From NCBI RefSeq assembly GCF_947179165.1, contig NC_077240.1, positions 2,549,501-2,613,500 on the forward strand: 64,000 nt of DNA. The letters run 5' to 3'. The stretch comes from Solanum dulcamara (Eukaryota > Streptophyta > Magnoliopsida > Solanales > Solanaceae). Of this stretch, positions 12,601 to 23,456 are shown piece by piece (within the stretch, counting starts at the first letter, position 1; the number at the start of each line of letters is the position of its first letter). A model generated the notes under the pieces. That model saw nothing but the letters and a program-made list of their open reading frames with translations. It did not search any database and was not told the origin of the DNA. Position numbers and translations under genes: made by a program.

Positions 12601-12889
12601 TGGCAGCTGCAGCTGCAGCGTTGTTTGGCTGCTGCCGAGCTCTTGTGAGAGGACCATTGTGGATCGGTGGAAAAGGTACTGCTGACTGCTTCTCACGCAC
12701 CTGACGCTTCGACAAAGTTGAGGGAGGAGTCGAACTGGCGCCACTTCCAATGGCGCTTGCTTTTCGTTTGTGGCCACCACCTCTCCGACGCGACGTAGGT
12801 GCCTCAGCCGACGGAACGTCAGCCGACATCATCGGCGTGTCGGCGGCCGGCGGTGGTGGAGTTCCGGTGTCCTTCCGTTTCTCCTCCAT
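3620..12889 (-). CDS. SWI/SNF complex subunit SWI3D, complete, 7 exons
   Basis: Core subunit of plant SWI/SNF ATP-dependent chromatin-remodelling complexes, acting in the nucleus. Exons on the minus strand are 12889-12403, 9528-8999, 8554-7982, 7347-7181, 7103-6538, 4696-4506 and 3946-3620. All junctions are GT-AG and in phase, giving about 946 aa, close to the Arabidopsis SWI3D length. Domains in order: a basic Ala/Pro-rich N-terminus with [16 protein letters not shown] at about 164-250 (from [13 protein letters not shown] to [14 protein letters not shown]); ZZ zinc finger at about 320-350 ([17 protein letters not shown] ... DLCSECF); SANT at about 377-425 ([18 protein letters not shown]); a long acidic Ser/Glu-rich linker (exons 3 and 5); and a C-terminal coiled coil at about 795-880 ([18 protein letters not shown] ... 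[15 protein letters not shown]). The ZZ finger separates SWI3D from SWI3A/B/C. The start codon is the first ATG after a TATA-like site. Introns 1 and 5 are swollen by repeats. The gene looks intact. Confidence 0.95.
4975..5560. repeat. Tandem duplication of about 0.29 kb in SWI3D intron 5
   Basis: Two adjacent copies, about 4985-5275 and 5277-5555, share the same order of blocks: caactcacta, a C/T-rich run, atctcctttct, gaactcctgaaattcct, cccgtttgtcctcccaatt, cattttcatttcaaggtcaac, and a final gaggac...gcacactc...ttatatgatgc segment. They differ at many positions by eye, so the duplication is not recent. The C/T-rich runs are pyrimidine-rich on the + strand, hence purine-rich in the transcript. 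Confidence 0.75.
5561..6537. other. Remainder of SWI3D intron 5
   Basis: Non-coding intron sequence containing a G homopolymer at about 5814-5824 and a G-rich patch near 6187-6205. No gene or clear mobile element was recognised. Confidence 0.4.
9639..10031 (+). repeat. 5' LTR of gag-only retrotransposon
   Basis: About 393 bp, TG...CA ends. It aligns by eye to 11026-11627 over the blocks aaatctgaaagtagattactt, ctccactttctcatttt, gaattcaat..agagataag, acgaaccagcaccata and gatttcatcttgca. The 5' copy has about 30 bp near 9655-9690 that the 3' copy lacks. Confidence 0.8.
10035..10045 (+). promoter_or_regulatory. Primer-binding site (initiator tRNA-Met type)
   Basis: TGGTATCAGAG, complementary to the 3' end of plant initiator tRNA-Met, three bases downstream of the 5' LTR end. 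It sets the element's strand as +. Confidence 0.85.
10095..11011 (+). pseudogene. Ty3-type gag remnant
   Basis: The capsid region is readable from about 10300 to 11000 with stops and frame changes. It begins with a PKYTKLDFP block, then an intact stretch at 10427-10732 containing [36 protein letters not shown] and [16 protein letters not shown]. After a frameshift it continues (10686-11012) with [14 protein letters not shown] sequence and a damaged zinc knuckle, [20 protein letters not shown], which keeps only the first two cysteines of CCHC. This is the Retrotrans_gag family of Ty3/Gypsy elements. No enzyme domain follows before the polypurine tract. Confidence 0.85.
11026..11627 (+). repeat. 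3' LTR of gag-only retrotransposon, with nested MITE
   Basis: Same ends and block order as the 5' LTR but about 210 bp longer, because a MITE (about 11104-11347) interrupts it between cctatttctt and gttattagc, which are adjacent in the 5' LTR. Confidence 0.8.
11104..11347. mobile_element. Short MITE with ctccct...ttgaaac terminal inverted repeats
   Basis: The left end reads ctccctatgtttcaatttg and the right end caaataaattgaaacagattgag, an imperfect inverted repeat. The 5' LTR shows the uninterrupted target site. The end sequence belongs to a Stowaway-like family abundant in Solanaceae (family name from general knowledge). Confidence 0.75.
11675..12155. mobile_element. MITE carrying about 4 tandem 65-70-bp repeats
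   Basis: The ends form an inverted repeat: tacttcctttgtcc at about 11681 and ggaaggagta at about 12147-12156. Between about 11690 and 11970 a unit of about 68 bp is repeated four times; each has cccaatttatatgac, cattccttttgggattg, cctaaattgttcaacacc and attccattacatataact. The repeat keeps an open frame on both strands, which explains the long ORFs there; they are not genes. Confidence 0.7.
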
Positions 12890-12960
12890 TAATTGAGAGC
12901 TGAAGTACTAGCAACTACGCTTGAATCGCTGTCTTGGAAAAGGAAATTTATATTTGAGCC
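12890..12960 (-). promoter_or_regulatory. SWI3D 5' UTR and TATA-like site
   Basis: On the minus strand a TATAAATTT motif lies at about 12952-12944, about 55-60 bases upstream of the SWI3D ATG at 12889. A transcription start between them is plausible, but no start site can be seen directly. Confidence 0.4.
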
Positions 12961-13639
12961 TCAAGGTTGATTCGGTGCACCGTCGGTACATGTAATTTAC
13001 AGTGGGATTTTACTAGCAATTTATTGAAATTGGGTTAATTAATGATGTTATATTTTTAGTATGCACTATTTGCATCAAAGGTTTTCGGTTGGCCAATGGA
13101 GGTTGGGTGTAAGAACAAGTTGATATTATTAAAGAAGTAGAAAGATTTTATATAAATTTATTTACGATTTTCACTCTAATCAATTTTGATCTCGTTTTAA
13201 ATCCAATTTCTTTGTTAGTTGATGATTTTATAAATTAAAGTTTTCTTAGAGAGATGATTGATGAGGAAATGAAGTAATTCGTTTTTTATATGAAGCTTCT
13301 AGAGTCTGAACTTTTTAAAAAGAATTGAAATATGTTTTTTAGTAACACTGTTATCGATATACATTTTTCTCATTCAGAAATCACATTTTTTTTTATTTTA
13401 ATCCCAAAAATGGAGATTCATAGTATTATTAATCAGTTCAAATTTATCAATTTATACACTATAATTTATAGAATCATTATTAAAGTTATTGTAGCTAAAA
13501 TAAAAATATATTTACATAGTAAAATATCTCTTAATCAATCTATCTTTATAGGTAGTAACCAAATCATTGACAATTTTATCATGGCTCACATTATATATAG
13601 ATATTCTTAACTTTTCAATCATGATTTAAATAAGTTCTT
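12961..13639. other. Gene-free AT-rich spacer
   Basis: The spacer upstream of SWI3D. It has one AT-rich open frame (13332-13610) with no coding signature. No repeat was recognised. Confidence 0.4.
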
Positions 13640-14035
13640 AGTATTTGCTGGAATTCGATTACTAGTAATGTGTTCATGTATCTATATTTTGTGTTTCAAT
13701 GTTCCTCTTGTTTAGCTTTCTTTTTTATAGTAAGATCTAAGCAGATCAATAAAATTTCTGGTAATAAAACTTCCACAATTGATTTATTATCGTAAAATTT
13801 AGAGTTCACACACACAAAAAAAAATTACTACTCAAAAGTGTGGATTGGTTGACTCGTATGTGTTTTAAAAAGAATTCTTGCTAAGTTTTGTAAACGAAAA
13901 TTCGTATATATGGATATTATTGTTTTTCCCTAAATGAAATGGTTGCCCAAAAAATATGTGTGCATTCGGCCCAAAACAAAAGAGAGAGATGAAGGTCAAG
14001 CCCAATTGGTTAAGCCCATCAAGAAAAATATTTTA
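13640..14035 (+). pseudogene. Relic 3' flank of a lost BURP gene
   Basis: This stretch matches, block for block, the DNA after the BURP stop codons at 22095 and 34550: a gtgttcatgtatct block, cctcttgtttagctttctttt, agatct..aataaaatttctggtaat, ttccacaattgatttatt, aaatttagagttcacac, actcaaaagtg..gattggttga, then aatggttgcccaaa, gcccaaaacaaaag and gaaggtcaagccca (the last three also at 23515-23605). No BURP coding sequence is left upstream of it, so it marks a deleted or truncated copy. Confidence 0.65.
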
Positions 14036-14109
14036 AAAATTTTGCTCTTAACATTAGTTGTTCATCTCCTAAATTAGCCCATAAAATTACTTTATATAAT
14101 TTAACCAAT

Positions 14110-14530
14110 TTTATCAAAGGAAAATTAAGAGGATAAACAAACATATACTAGATAATTAGCTAATATAGCTATAATTTGAATTAATTATGGCTCGCGGCAA
14201 ACATCTAGCTGTAATTACAGTTTGAGTTTTGTATAATTCACGCAATTATACAGTTGAGTTTTGTATAATTCAGTCGATTTACACAAATGTTGTGCGCGAA
14301 TCGAATTGTATAGCAAAATATTCAAATACTACAAATTGTATAGCGAATTATACAAGTGTGGTGCATGAATTATATAGTGAAATATACAAATGTTATACAA
14401 AAACTGCAAATTGTATAGCGAATTATACAAACATATACAAAACTATAACTACTAATTGTAATTAGCAAACTATGACTATGAAATATAATTAAGATATTTT
14501 TGAGTGGCTATATGTGAAAATTTTCCTTTT
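14110..14530. mobile_element. AT-rich element sharing both ends with the one at 54.0 kb
   Basis: The left end (ggataaacaaacatata, aattaattatggctcgcggcaa) and right end (gcaaactatgactatgaa, tataattaagata) match the ends of the segment at about 53985-54465, while the interiors differ. Here the interior is a set of diverged repeats of ttgtatagcgaattataca-like sequence. This looks like one family of non-autonomous elements with variable centres; class unknown. Confidence 0.5.
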
Positions 14531-15196
14531 ATCAATGCTTACCTGAATTTGCCCACAGGAGAAGCTTAAGAACCTTAAAGAGATGTCATGGGAACACAAC
14601 CTCCTCTCGATCTCCAAAAATTTCATACTCAGATCCGAATGTTAGATCTTGATGAGACGAATCCAAAACAACAAGAATCATCACAAAATTCTATCCACAA
14701 CTCCGAAAAAATCACAAATTATAGAAGTTATCACTATAGCGAAATCCTTGCCAACAATTTTTAAAATATTTTTCAATCAAATTATGTTGTGATTCTGATG
14801 TCCCACCTTCTGAAGATGATAGTCCATCACTAGATCTACTTCTGCACAATTTTTCAGAAGATTCCATCTAGACGTTCGAGAGAAATCAGTCGGCGAAGTT
14901 TGACAAAGTTTTGATTTGTATAAATAATAGTGTATAAAATTGTATATAAGTGCATAATACCTCATATAATTTTGTATGGTATTGTATACTAGGTATATAA
15001 TATTCTATATCAAGTTTTTAAATATTTTATAAAAAATATACATATAAGTTTTTTTGTATATTATTATATACCAGATGTATATTGTTGTATATCAGATTTC
15101 GTTTTGGGCTGCAGATTTCTAATGTATGTTTCGGGCTATATTTTTGCAATGTAATTTAGCCAATTGTACTTTTTATGAATGTTTTCCTATTAAAAT

Positions 15197-15257
<61 letters not shown>

Positions 15258-15890
15258 TTCCATACGTTCACTTTTAGTTGTCACATTTGAAACCGGGACA
15301 ACCATCAAGAAAACAATGATTGACATAATTGTTTTACCATACTACTCCTATTAATTGATATTTAATATTAGGTACTGAAAAATAATAGGAGAATAGATAA
15401 TTAATGCTAAGGGTAAAACACAGAAGAAAATAATTGTCTTTTCTTATTGTGTTAAAAGTGACAAATAAACTTGAAAAAGTGAACAAAGGGAGTATTTTAT
15501 TATCCTCTCCGTCCCAAAATAAGTATCACGTTAGCTCAATTCACGTATGTTAAGAAACTAATAAATAGAAGTGTTAGTTTATTTATTAATTTTATAAACT
15601 GAATAAATATTGCTAGAAACTCCAAAATATATAGTATGGTGGTTAAGTAACATAGGGAGTTACTGTCAAGGGAATGATTCTCAAGAGTACATGACAACAT
15701 TTTCCTGGAGAATAAATGCCAACATAAACAAAGGTGAGAGATGAGCTAAGTTATTAAACGAGTAATTAGAATTTAGAACACAATTTCCCGTCAAATTGTT
15801 TTTCATCTTTCACCATTTAAAGAAATAACCTGCCGGCTAGCACACCAAATTTTATTTCGCACGTTGCTGTTCATCATTATTCATTAATAA
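14531..15890. other. AT-rich spacer with an AT microsatellite and a MITE-like segment
   Basis: No gene. It holds a (TA)n microsatellite at 15201-15255. A segment at about 15491-15660 is bounded by ctctccgtcccaaaataagt and an atagggagt end, a pattern of Stowaway-like MITEs. The rest is unassigned. Confidence 0.45.
15201..15255. repeat. (TA)n microsatellite
   Basis: A perfect AT/TA dinucleotide run of about 55 bases. Confidence 0.95.
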
Positions 15891-16035
15891 TGGAGGGAGT
15901 ACACGTGTAGGATATCTGAAAGTTTGAGTCACTTGATCCAACGGCTATCATTCTCCCTTGCTCCCTATTTAAGCTGAGTATATATCGAATCAGAACCATA
16001 ACAACTTGCTAGCTTCCTCTCATGCTACAAGTCCC
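15890..16035 (+). promoter_or_regulatory. BURP-type promoter block, copy 1 (G-box)
   Basis: Contains the G-box CACGTG at 15902-15907, then ggatatctgaa and GAGTCACTTGATCCAACGG at 15926-15944, then a ctccctatttaag TATA-like stretch and a leader with a possible splice donor. The same G-box, ggatatccgaa and GAGTCACTTGATCCAACGG recur at 25706 and 28906. No coding exon follows within 4 kb; the next BURP exon is at 20405, so this is an orphaned or distal promoter. Confidence 0.5.
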
Positions 16036-16883
16036 AGGTTCACCTTCTCTATATATATATATATATATATATTCTTTCTCGTATCAAGAATTGTTGATAC
16101 TTTTCTTTTTTCAATATTTATTATAGTATTTTATTTTTATATGTCTCTTCATAATTTTAAGGCGAGAGTCTAATAAATAGAATCTTTTCACTCCATAAAA
16201 GCAGAAGTAAGATTTGTGTACACTTATTCCCACGTATAAGGACTATAATGGATATTTTGTTGTCTCTCCATAAGAGTCATTTCAAAATCCAGCTTGCCAT
16301 ACTCATTTGGTTCTGTTTGTGAGAATGACATTATGTTTGTGAGAATGACATTATAAATACATTATTTCAATTTGTTTATCTGGTTTGACTTGACATTAAG
16401 TTTAAGAAAATGTTGAAAATTCTTTAGTCATATGATTTTAAACATTTTATTGAATAGGTTGAAGTTAAGGAATTGTCAAAAAAGAAAAGAAACATTCTTT
16501 TTAAGATGGACTAAAAAAAAAAATAGAACAAATATATTAAAACAAAAAGATCATAGGAATTAGTAGCGGACAATTCTGTTAGAAATTTGTCATTTATCTT
16601 AATGATGAATTAGCGACCAATTATAAAAACATCTTGTTATCTATCAATTTTCATTGCTAATTATTCTCCTCTTTTTTCTTTTCTTTTTTCAAAAAAATTA
16701 TTATTATTATTAGTATTATTTATTTATTTATATATTTTTGTTGTTGTTGTAGTAGTTCAGAGAGCCTTATGGCCCATGAAGAGTAGTGCAATTATTTAAT
16801 TTGCAATACTGGATCTCTATACATGTTGATGAATATCCACATTAAACAAGATACTAAGGTTCTGAAGTTTTAATTCATCAAGG

Positions 16884-16924
<41 letters not shown>

Positions 16925-17339
16925 AAAACAATGTCATTTTTTCCCCTTCATGAAGAAGTAGAAGCTATGCAAGTTTGCCTCGATTTATAGCGCATGAAGA
17001 ACACATAATTGTTTCATCTGAATATATAAAATATAAAAAGAATGTTTTAGTAGAGATCGAGCTTTCAAAAGTCTGTCTATTTTGAGAAGTACTTTTGAAA
17101 AGTAGTAATTATGTTTGACTAATTAATCGATCTAAAAATAGCCAATATTAAAGCAACAATTTGTGTTTACCAAGCACAAATTACTGCCTAACGTTGGCAA
17201 AAATATTTTTCAAATTGATTAACGAAAAATTCAAATCTTGAGTTACACTTCTAACAAAAAACACTCTTCAAAATAAGCAGTTTTTGAAAGTTTGATCTAA
17301 CATGCTAGAGGAGTTCATGTTGGTTGCTTTGCCAAGTAC

Positions 17340-17371
<32 letters not shown>

Positions 17372-18804
17372 GAATACCGGATGATGGTTATGTTTAAAAT
17401 AGAAATACACACTCCAACCACTTATGGTCACTGCCAAGTCACTTATGATGCCAAGTACATTGAGATCTAGTGTTTACATCATACTATATTAGTTTATTAT
17501 AATTAATAAGTGATAATAATGATAAAAATTATATATTAATTAACTATGATTAAGTGATGTCAATGTATATAAAGATACATGATGTTATGTATTTATTTAA
17601 TGCGTATAAATATCATGTTTGAGTTAGTTTTTCCTCATAAAAAATAATTGTCATTATCACATTAATATAACATTTTCATAAATTTATTTTAAAAATTGTT
17701 AATAAATTCAACTTATACAAGAACAAACCTACAAAAATCAAAAGATTCCAATAATTATATTATATATAATACAGAAAAATAATTAATAATATATCAATAA
17801 AAGAAAAAAAAGCTAATGCCTTGCATTTCCGGCTCCACCCATGTGGCTTCTCAGGTGTGGATGATATGCTCTTGGAGTTTGTCCTAATTTATGTGTACTG
17901 ATAAAATTTCAAGAATCAATTAAATTTTTATATTTTTTAAGCAGTTTTGATTAAATAATTTCAATTTTTTTTATCTAAAATAAATTATATATATTTCTAT
18001 TATAGTAGTAAATTATTTATTTACAATAAACTGTATAGACGTATTTATATAATAATAAATTATCTCATTAAGAGTAAAATAAATATCTATAAATATTAAT
18101 ATCAATATTGTAAATTTTAAGTAGTGTTTATTAAAATAATTTTAAAATAAATTAAATATATTTGTGTGACAATAAATTATCTGCGATGTTTTGTGAAATT
18201 TAAAGAAATAATTACTTTAATAAAGTAACTCCTAATTCCTAAAATATCCTTACGGTTGGAAGATACTCTACTAAAACAATAAAGTAAGTAAGTAACCCCT
18301 AATGGCTAAACTATCCTTACTACCAGAAGCTGCTCTACTTATTCCCTTATATATAAATACTAATATAATATAAAAGTACTAAATTAATTTTCAATGTAAA
18401 GTCAAGTAAGATTTATAAGATAGTTACCTATATAGCAACCAATTTGAATGAAGCAGAGTATCTATTTTGGTTGGCAAGCAGCATGACCGGAAGCTGCTCA
18501 AGTTGTTCCCTCTTGCCATGACCGGAAACTGCTCAAGTTGTTCCCTTATATATAAGTAATAATTTCATGACTTATCTTTATTTATATTATTATATCTAGA
18601 TAATTATTAAAATCTTGCTTAAAACATTTACTTTTGAACCGGGCCGGCTCAATAAACTGGAGCCCCACACCTGTTTTTGAATTTTATTAAGGATCGTTTA
18701 CTTAAATAATATAATATATAGCATTAATTATGAATTTTAGTATATATATATTTTAGTTTTATTAAAAATGATAGTACCTTTTTTTATCCGAAATAGTAAA
18801 ATAA
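16036..18804. other. AT-rich intergenic DNA with simple repeats
   Basis: No gene found. It includes AT runs at 16050-16072 and 16886-16919, a 28-base T homopolymer at 17341-17368, and a 34-bp direct repeat at about 18481-18545 (catgaccggaagctgctcaa then catgaccggaaactgctcaa, each followed by gttgttccct). Confidence 0.5.
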
Positions 18805-19236
18805 AAAAGAGAAAAAGTTCAAAAATGCCATCGAATTTTTAGAAAAGGCTTATTTATGTCATCCGTTAAAAGTTTGGCTCATTTATGTCATTTTCGTAAG
18901 AGAAAAGGCTCATCCATACCATTATTTATAAACTGAAAATATTTTTCATTTTGTAAAATTATTTTATATACGTGGTCAATTATGATTTGACCACGTCATT
19001 AACTAAATTATTATTTAAAATGAAAAAGATTCAAATATACTATCGAATTTTGAGAAAATATTCATCTATGTCATCCGTTAAAAGTTTGGCCCATATATGC
19101 CATTTCAATTAATAAATAAAAACATAGATGGGCCTTTTCTCAAACGAAAATGATATAAATAAGTCAAACTTTTAACGAATGACATAGATAAACTTTTTCT
19201 TAAAGTTCGAGAATATATTTGAGTCTTTTCTTAAAA
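18805..19236. mobile_element. Foldback-like element with long imperfect inverted arms
   Basis: The left arm holds gaaaaagttc, gaatttttagaaaaggc and tgtcatccgttaaaagtttg. The right arm holds the complement: ggccttttctcaaa, gtcaaacttttaacgaatgacat and aactttttcttaaagttcgag. Part of the left arm is repeated at about 19030-19105. There is no coding capacity. Confidence 0.65.
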
Positions 19237-19299
19237 AGAATAAAAATAAATTTCTATTTCTTACTCACTGTCTCTCCTTTTTTTGTCAGATTTCCCCCT

Positions 19300-20100
19300 T
19301 CTTCTCTCTCTCCTTCTCTTTCTCTTCCCCCACCCCCGCCCCCGCCCCCGCCTCCTCCTCTTTTTTTGGTCCTTTTTTTCTCTCTCGTATATCTTTCTCT
19401 CTTTTAAAAGTAATAATTAATTATCTTAATTTAAACTTAATTTTGGATTAGATATTATAGAAATAATGATTTTACTATTTTTTTAAATTAGATAATTTTT
19501 TATGTAAATATATATATATATATATATATAATGCATTTCTAACATAATAAATAAAATAAATATAGACAATAATTATAATACATTTTGAATTCAATATATT
19601 ATACATATATAGACATGTTTTAATGCACGCGGTGAATATATAACTAAAATAGTTTTAATATAATAATATATTTCGTTAATAAGAAAAAAATATAAAAAAA
19701 TTATAATAGATTTTGAATTCAATATATAATACCATATGCATGTTTCAATTGACGTAACGAATATATAACTAAAACATTTTAATACAATAATATATTTTAG
19801 CACCGTTAATAAGAGAAAAAATTTAAAATAATTATAATAGATCTTGAATTCAATATATTATAATTAAAATGTGGTGAATATATAATTAAAATATTTTTAA
19901 TATAAATATATTATACGTGTTATGTGTGAATTTTAAATATTTTGATACTATAAATTATTTTTAAATTAAGATAATTAATTATTATTTTTAAAAGAGGAAA
20001 AAAGAGAAAGTGAAAGAGAGAAGAAATGAACAAAAAAGAAGAGTCAACGAGAAAGAGAGAGAGAGCACAAAGAGAGAGAGAAAAAAAAAGAATTAATGAA
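19300..20100. mobile_element. Inverted-repeat element with internal 125-bp tandem repeats
   Basis: Outer arms: a pyrimidine-rich run plus ttttaaaagtaataattaat and tatcttaattt at about 19300-19440, mirrored by aaattaagataattaatta, tttttaaaaga and a purine-rich run at about 19955-20080. Inside, at about 19545-19920, a unit of about 125 bp is present three times; each copy has ataattataata, ttttgaattcaatata, gaatatataactaaaa and ttttaatataa. It lies just upstream of the first BURP gene. Confidence 0.6.
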
Positions 20101-20404
20101 GTAATTTTAGTTATTAATTAAAATTAATATGCTATAAATCATAATAAAAAATATTTTAAAAAGATAATTATTAATTTAAAAGAATTCGTTTATGTAAAAA
20201 TGACTGTATGAAAACTTCAAATATATGCCATAACAGTCGATCTAAGAATAAACTAAAAAAAGTAACTACAGTATTTCCAATCAGATCAATAAACAATACT
20301 ATTATTATTTGCATTCTTATCTCTCTGTTTTTTTTTTGGGTCATTTTACACGTCTACTATTTATCAACTCCAGGAAAGTTTCTCAAGGACTCAACAGAAC
20401 AATA

Positions 20405-22095
20405 ATGGATCTTAAGCTTGGTTTCTATGTTCTCTCCCTAAATATCCTAATTCTGATGGTAAGTTTCACTCTCTTCCCCACACTATTAACTACAAGCTAT
20501 AAAAACTGTAATTAAAATGTTAAGAGCATTTATATTATATATTGGTCATATTGGGTTAGTTTGATAGTATGTGTAAGAATAATGTTGAAAATAGTGTATT
20601 AGTAATACTGATATTAATTATGATTGTATTACTAATATCATAGATTTTCATGTATTAGTTACACATTCCTTAATAACAAATAGAGTGCATAACTAAAAGT
20701 GTGTAAAATAAAGTAGTAGTAATATACAAAGTTAATGCATGCATTATTTTTTCTAATGTACTCTACCAAATGAGCACTTCATATGGTAGATTGCGTTAGG
20801 AATTTGCCCTGATTTTTTTATCATGTTTGAGTTTTATTTTTCTCTTGAAAAAAAAGTCAAAATATTACCATAATTGTTGTTACTTTTTATGAAAAAGAAA
20901 ATATAAATTTCTTTCATATTTGACTATTACTTTCTTAGAGAAAAAGCTTGAAACTCTGTAAATTTAAGGGAAGATTATTCTCTCGCTAGTTTTAATATTT
21001 TCTTTTATGCTAGTTTTTCATATGTAGGCCAATTGGCCAAATTATATAATAATATATGATTTATCTCTAACATAATTTTTAACTATAAGGCCTGATTATT
21101 TCAATCCAAACAGGTTGCTTATGGAACAGAAGCTAGGAAAATAGTTGAAGGGAACCTGCAGGGCAAAAGTTTGAACTTTCCACTTGCTCAAGTTCGTCTA
21201 TCATCATATGGTGATTTTACTCAAGATTTCAGGATCGCGATGTACAATAACCACGGAGAAAACAAGCATCAGCAGGCAAAATCAGAGAATGCCCAATTTG
21301 GTATTGCATCATATGGTGATTTGCAAAATAAGGACGACACTCGAAACAATCACGAGCAAGCAAAAACAGAGAATGCTTATATCCATTCATCCTCCCACAT
21401 TGATCCTTCTCTAAGAGTTTTCTTCCTTATGGGCGATCTAAAGCTAATGAAGGAAATATCTGTCTCCTTTCCAAGAAGGGATCTTTCTCCCTCTTCGAAT
21501 TTCTTGCCCAAAGAAGAAGCTGATTCCATTCCATTTTCACTAAAAGAACTCCCAAACCTCCTTCAACGTTTCTCATTCTCTGGTAACTCTCCACAGGCGA
21601 AAGCTATGGAAGAAACACTAAAAGTATGTGGGATTCCACCTATAAAAGGAGAGACAGTACTGTGCCACATCACCAGAGGCAATGCTTGATTTTGTTCAAG
21701 AAATTATGGGAGAAAAAACACAAATCAAAGCTCTATCCACAACTCATTCCTCAAACTCAACTCCCCTGCTTCAGAAGTATACTATTTTGGATGCTCCACA
21801 AGAAGTAGAAACTCCTAAGATGGTGGCATGTCATACCATGCCTTACCCTTACGCGATTTTCTACTGTCATTACACAATTAGCAAGAGCAAAGTGTTCAAG
21901 GTTTCATTAGGGGGTGAAAATGGTGATAGAGTGGAAGCAATTGTTGTTTGTCATTTGGATACCTCTAAATGGAGTCCATCCCACATATCATTTCGAGTGC
22001 TCGATATATCACCAGGAACATCTCCAATCTGTCACTTTTTTCCATCAGATAATCTACTATGGGTTCAGAAATTCGTCGCTGAACAAGTGATTTGA
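20405..22095 (+). pseudogene. BURP-domain protein gene copy 1, broken by a 2-bp deletion
   Basis: Two-exon RD22-like gene. Exon 1 is 20405-20458 (MDLKLGFYVLSLNILILM, the signal peptide start); exon 2 starts at 21114 (VAYGTEARKIVEGNLQ). A short hydrophilic spacer with two HGENKHQQAKSENA-like units precedes the BURP domain (DPSLRVFFLMGDLKL onward). Between 21656 and 21657 two bases present in the 33-kb copy are missing (acagtac here, acaaagtac there), so the frame runs into a TGA at 21687-21689. The other frame then carries all four conserved CH motifs (CHTMPY, YCHY, VCHLD, ICHFF) to a normal stop at 22095. Apart from this the reading frame is undamaged, so it is a young pseudogene, a null allele or an assembly error. 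Predicted product if intact: a secreted BURP protein of unknown enzymatic role. Confidence 0.85.
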
Positions 22096-22446
22096 AGGAG
22101 CATTCTGTCCATGTCAATGGCAGTGTTTGATTGCTAATGTGTTTGATTACTACATGTATTGCATGCATCTTTTCTGTACTGTTTCAGTGGGCCTCTTGTT
22201 TTTCTTCCTTTCCAGTGGTGAGATCTAAAATAAAAAAATATGATTTTCTGGTAATGGAACTACAACTGATTTATTGTCATTAAATTTAGAGTTGACACAA
22301 AAAAAGATTGCAACTCAAAAATGCTGATTGGTTGATTCATATATGTTTTAGAAGAGAACTCCGGTTATGTTTAGTAAACGAAAATTTCTTGCTACATTTT
22401 GTAAAATATGGATATTATTTAGGTTCTCTTTCTGCTAATTGAAATT
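22096..22446 (+). other. BURP copy 1 3' flank
   Basis: Homologous to the DNA downstream of the 34550 stop and to the relic at 13.6 kb. It includes atctaaaataaaaaaat (poly-A-signal-like) and ttttctggtaatggaact. The same homology resumes at about 23495-23605 after the MITE insertion. Confidence 0.6.
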
Positions 22447-23456
22447 GGTGTAATTACTAGCCTAGTAATTATACAATCTAGTAATTACGATGATCTATTT
22501 GTTTGGCACAGTGTGATTCCAGTGTAATTATAATTGTTCTGTTTGGTTGCACAAGTGTAATTACAAGGTTATATTAAATTTTAAAAATAAAAGTTAATTT
22601 TCTAAATTTAAAATTTATATTAGACAAATAAGGATCTTTATAAATGATATTAAATTAAATAATAATTAATAAACACATGTTCTTAACTAATATTATAAAA
22701 AAATAATTTATTTATATTTTTTTAATTAGTATATTTTAAATAATTTAATCAAATAAACTAAAGGTATAAGATTTTTATGAACATCATGAAATGTATGTTT
22801 GACAAAAATGTTAATATTATAAATATAATGTCATAAAATTATTAAAACATTTGACAAAAAAATAATCTATCAAGTTTAACTAAAAAAATAAATGTTTTGC
22901 AATGTGAAATATCAAGTCAATAGTCAATAGTACTAAAACAAATAAAATTGAAAATACAACATAAATGCTAAATTCAAAAAAAAATTAACATAATGCTTTT
23001 ATATCAAATTTTAATACAAAGTACATAAATATGAGTTTAAAAATTAGAATACTAACAAAATTATTTTTAAAAATAAATAGAATAATAAATAAATAAATAA
23101 TATAAAAAATTATATGGAGTGAAAAAGTAAAGGTTGAGAATGAGAATGAAATGATATGAAATATAAATTAAAAAAATAAAAAAATATATATTTAAAAAAT
23201 ATTAGAATAATAAAAATATTTTTTAAAAGACAGTAGAAATAAAAAATAAATTAAAATAAAAAAATATAAATATAAATAAAAGAAGAATTTTAAAAAGTTT
23301 TATGTAATTACCTGATATAATTACACAAATTCCTTACCTTCCCTTGAGAATTGAAGAGTGCAATTGCTCTCCTTCAATTACACCAATTCCTCTTTTACCA
23401 AGTAATTACTCAATCTACCAAACATATCAAAAAGTGTAATTACATTCAATTACACC
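22447..23456. mobile_element. MITE with ggtgtaatta...taattacacc inverted ends
   Basis: The left end reads ggtgtaattactagcctagt and the right end tgtaattacattcaattacacc, with further inverted sub-terminal gtaattac/gtaattat motifs on both sides. The interior is very AT-rich with no open frame. It splits the BURP 3' flank, whose homology continues on both sides, so it inserted after the gene duplication. Confidence 0.7.

Noticed and set aside
13332..13610. 92-residue open frame in AT-rich DNA
   Set aside because: Ile/Phe/Tyr-rich by base composition only; no homologue recognised and no promoter or splice signal.
19219..19407. Proline-rich frame with nine or more prolines
   Set aside because: It is the translation of a C-rich run in an inverted-repeat element, not a protein.
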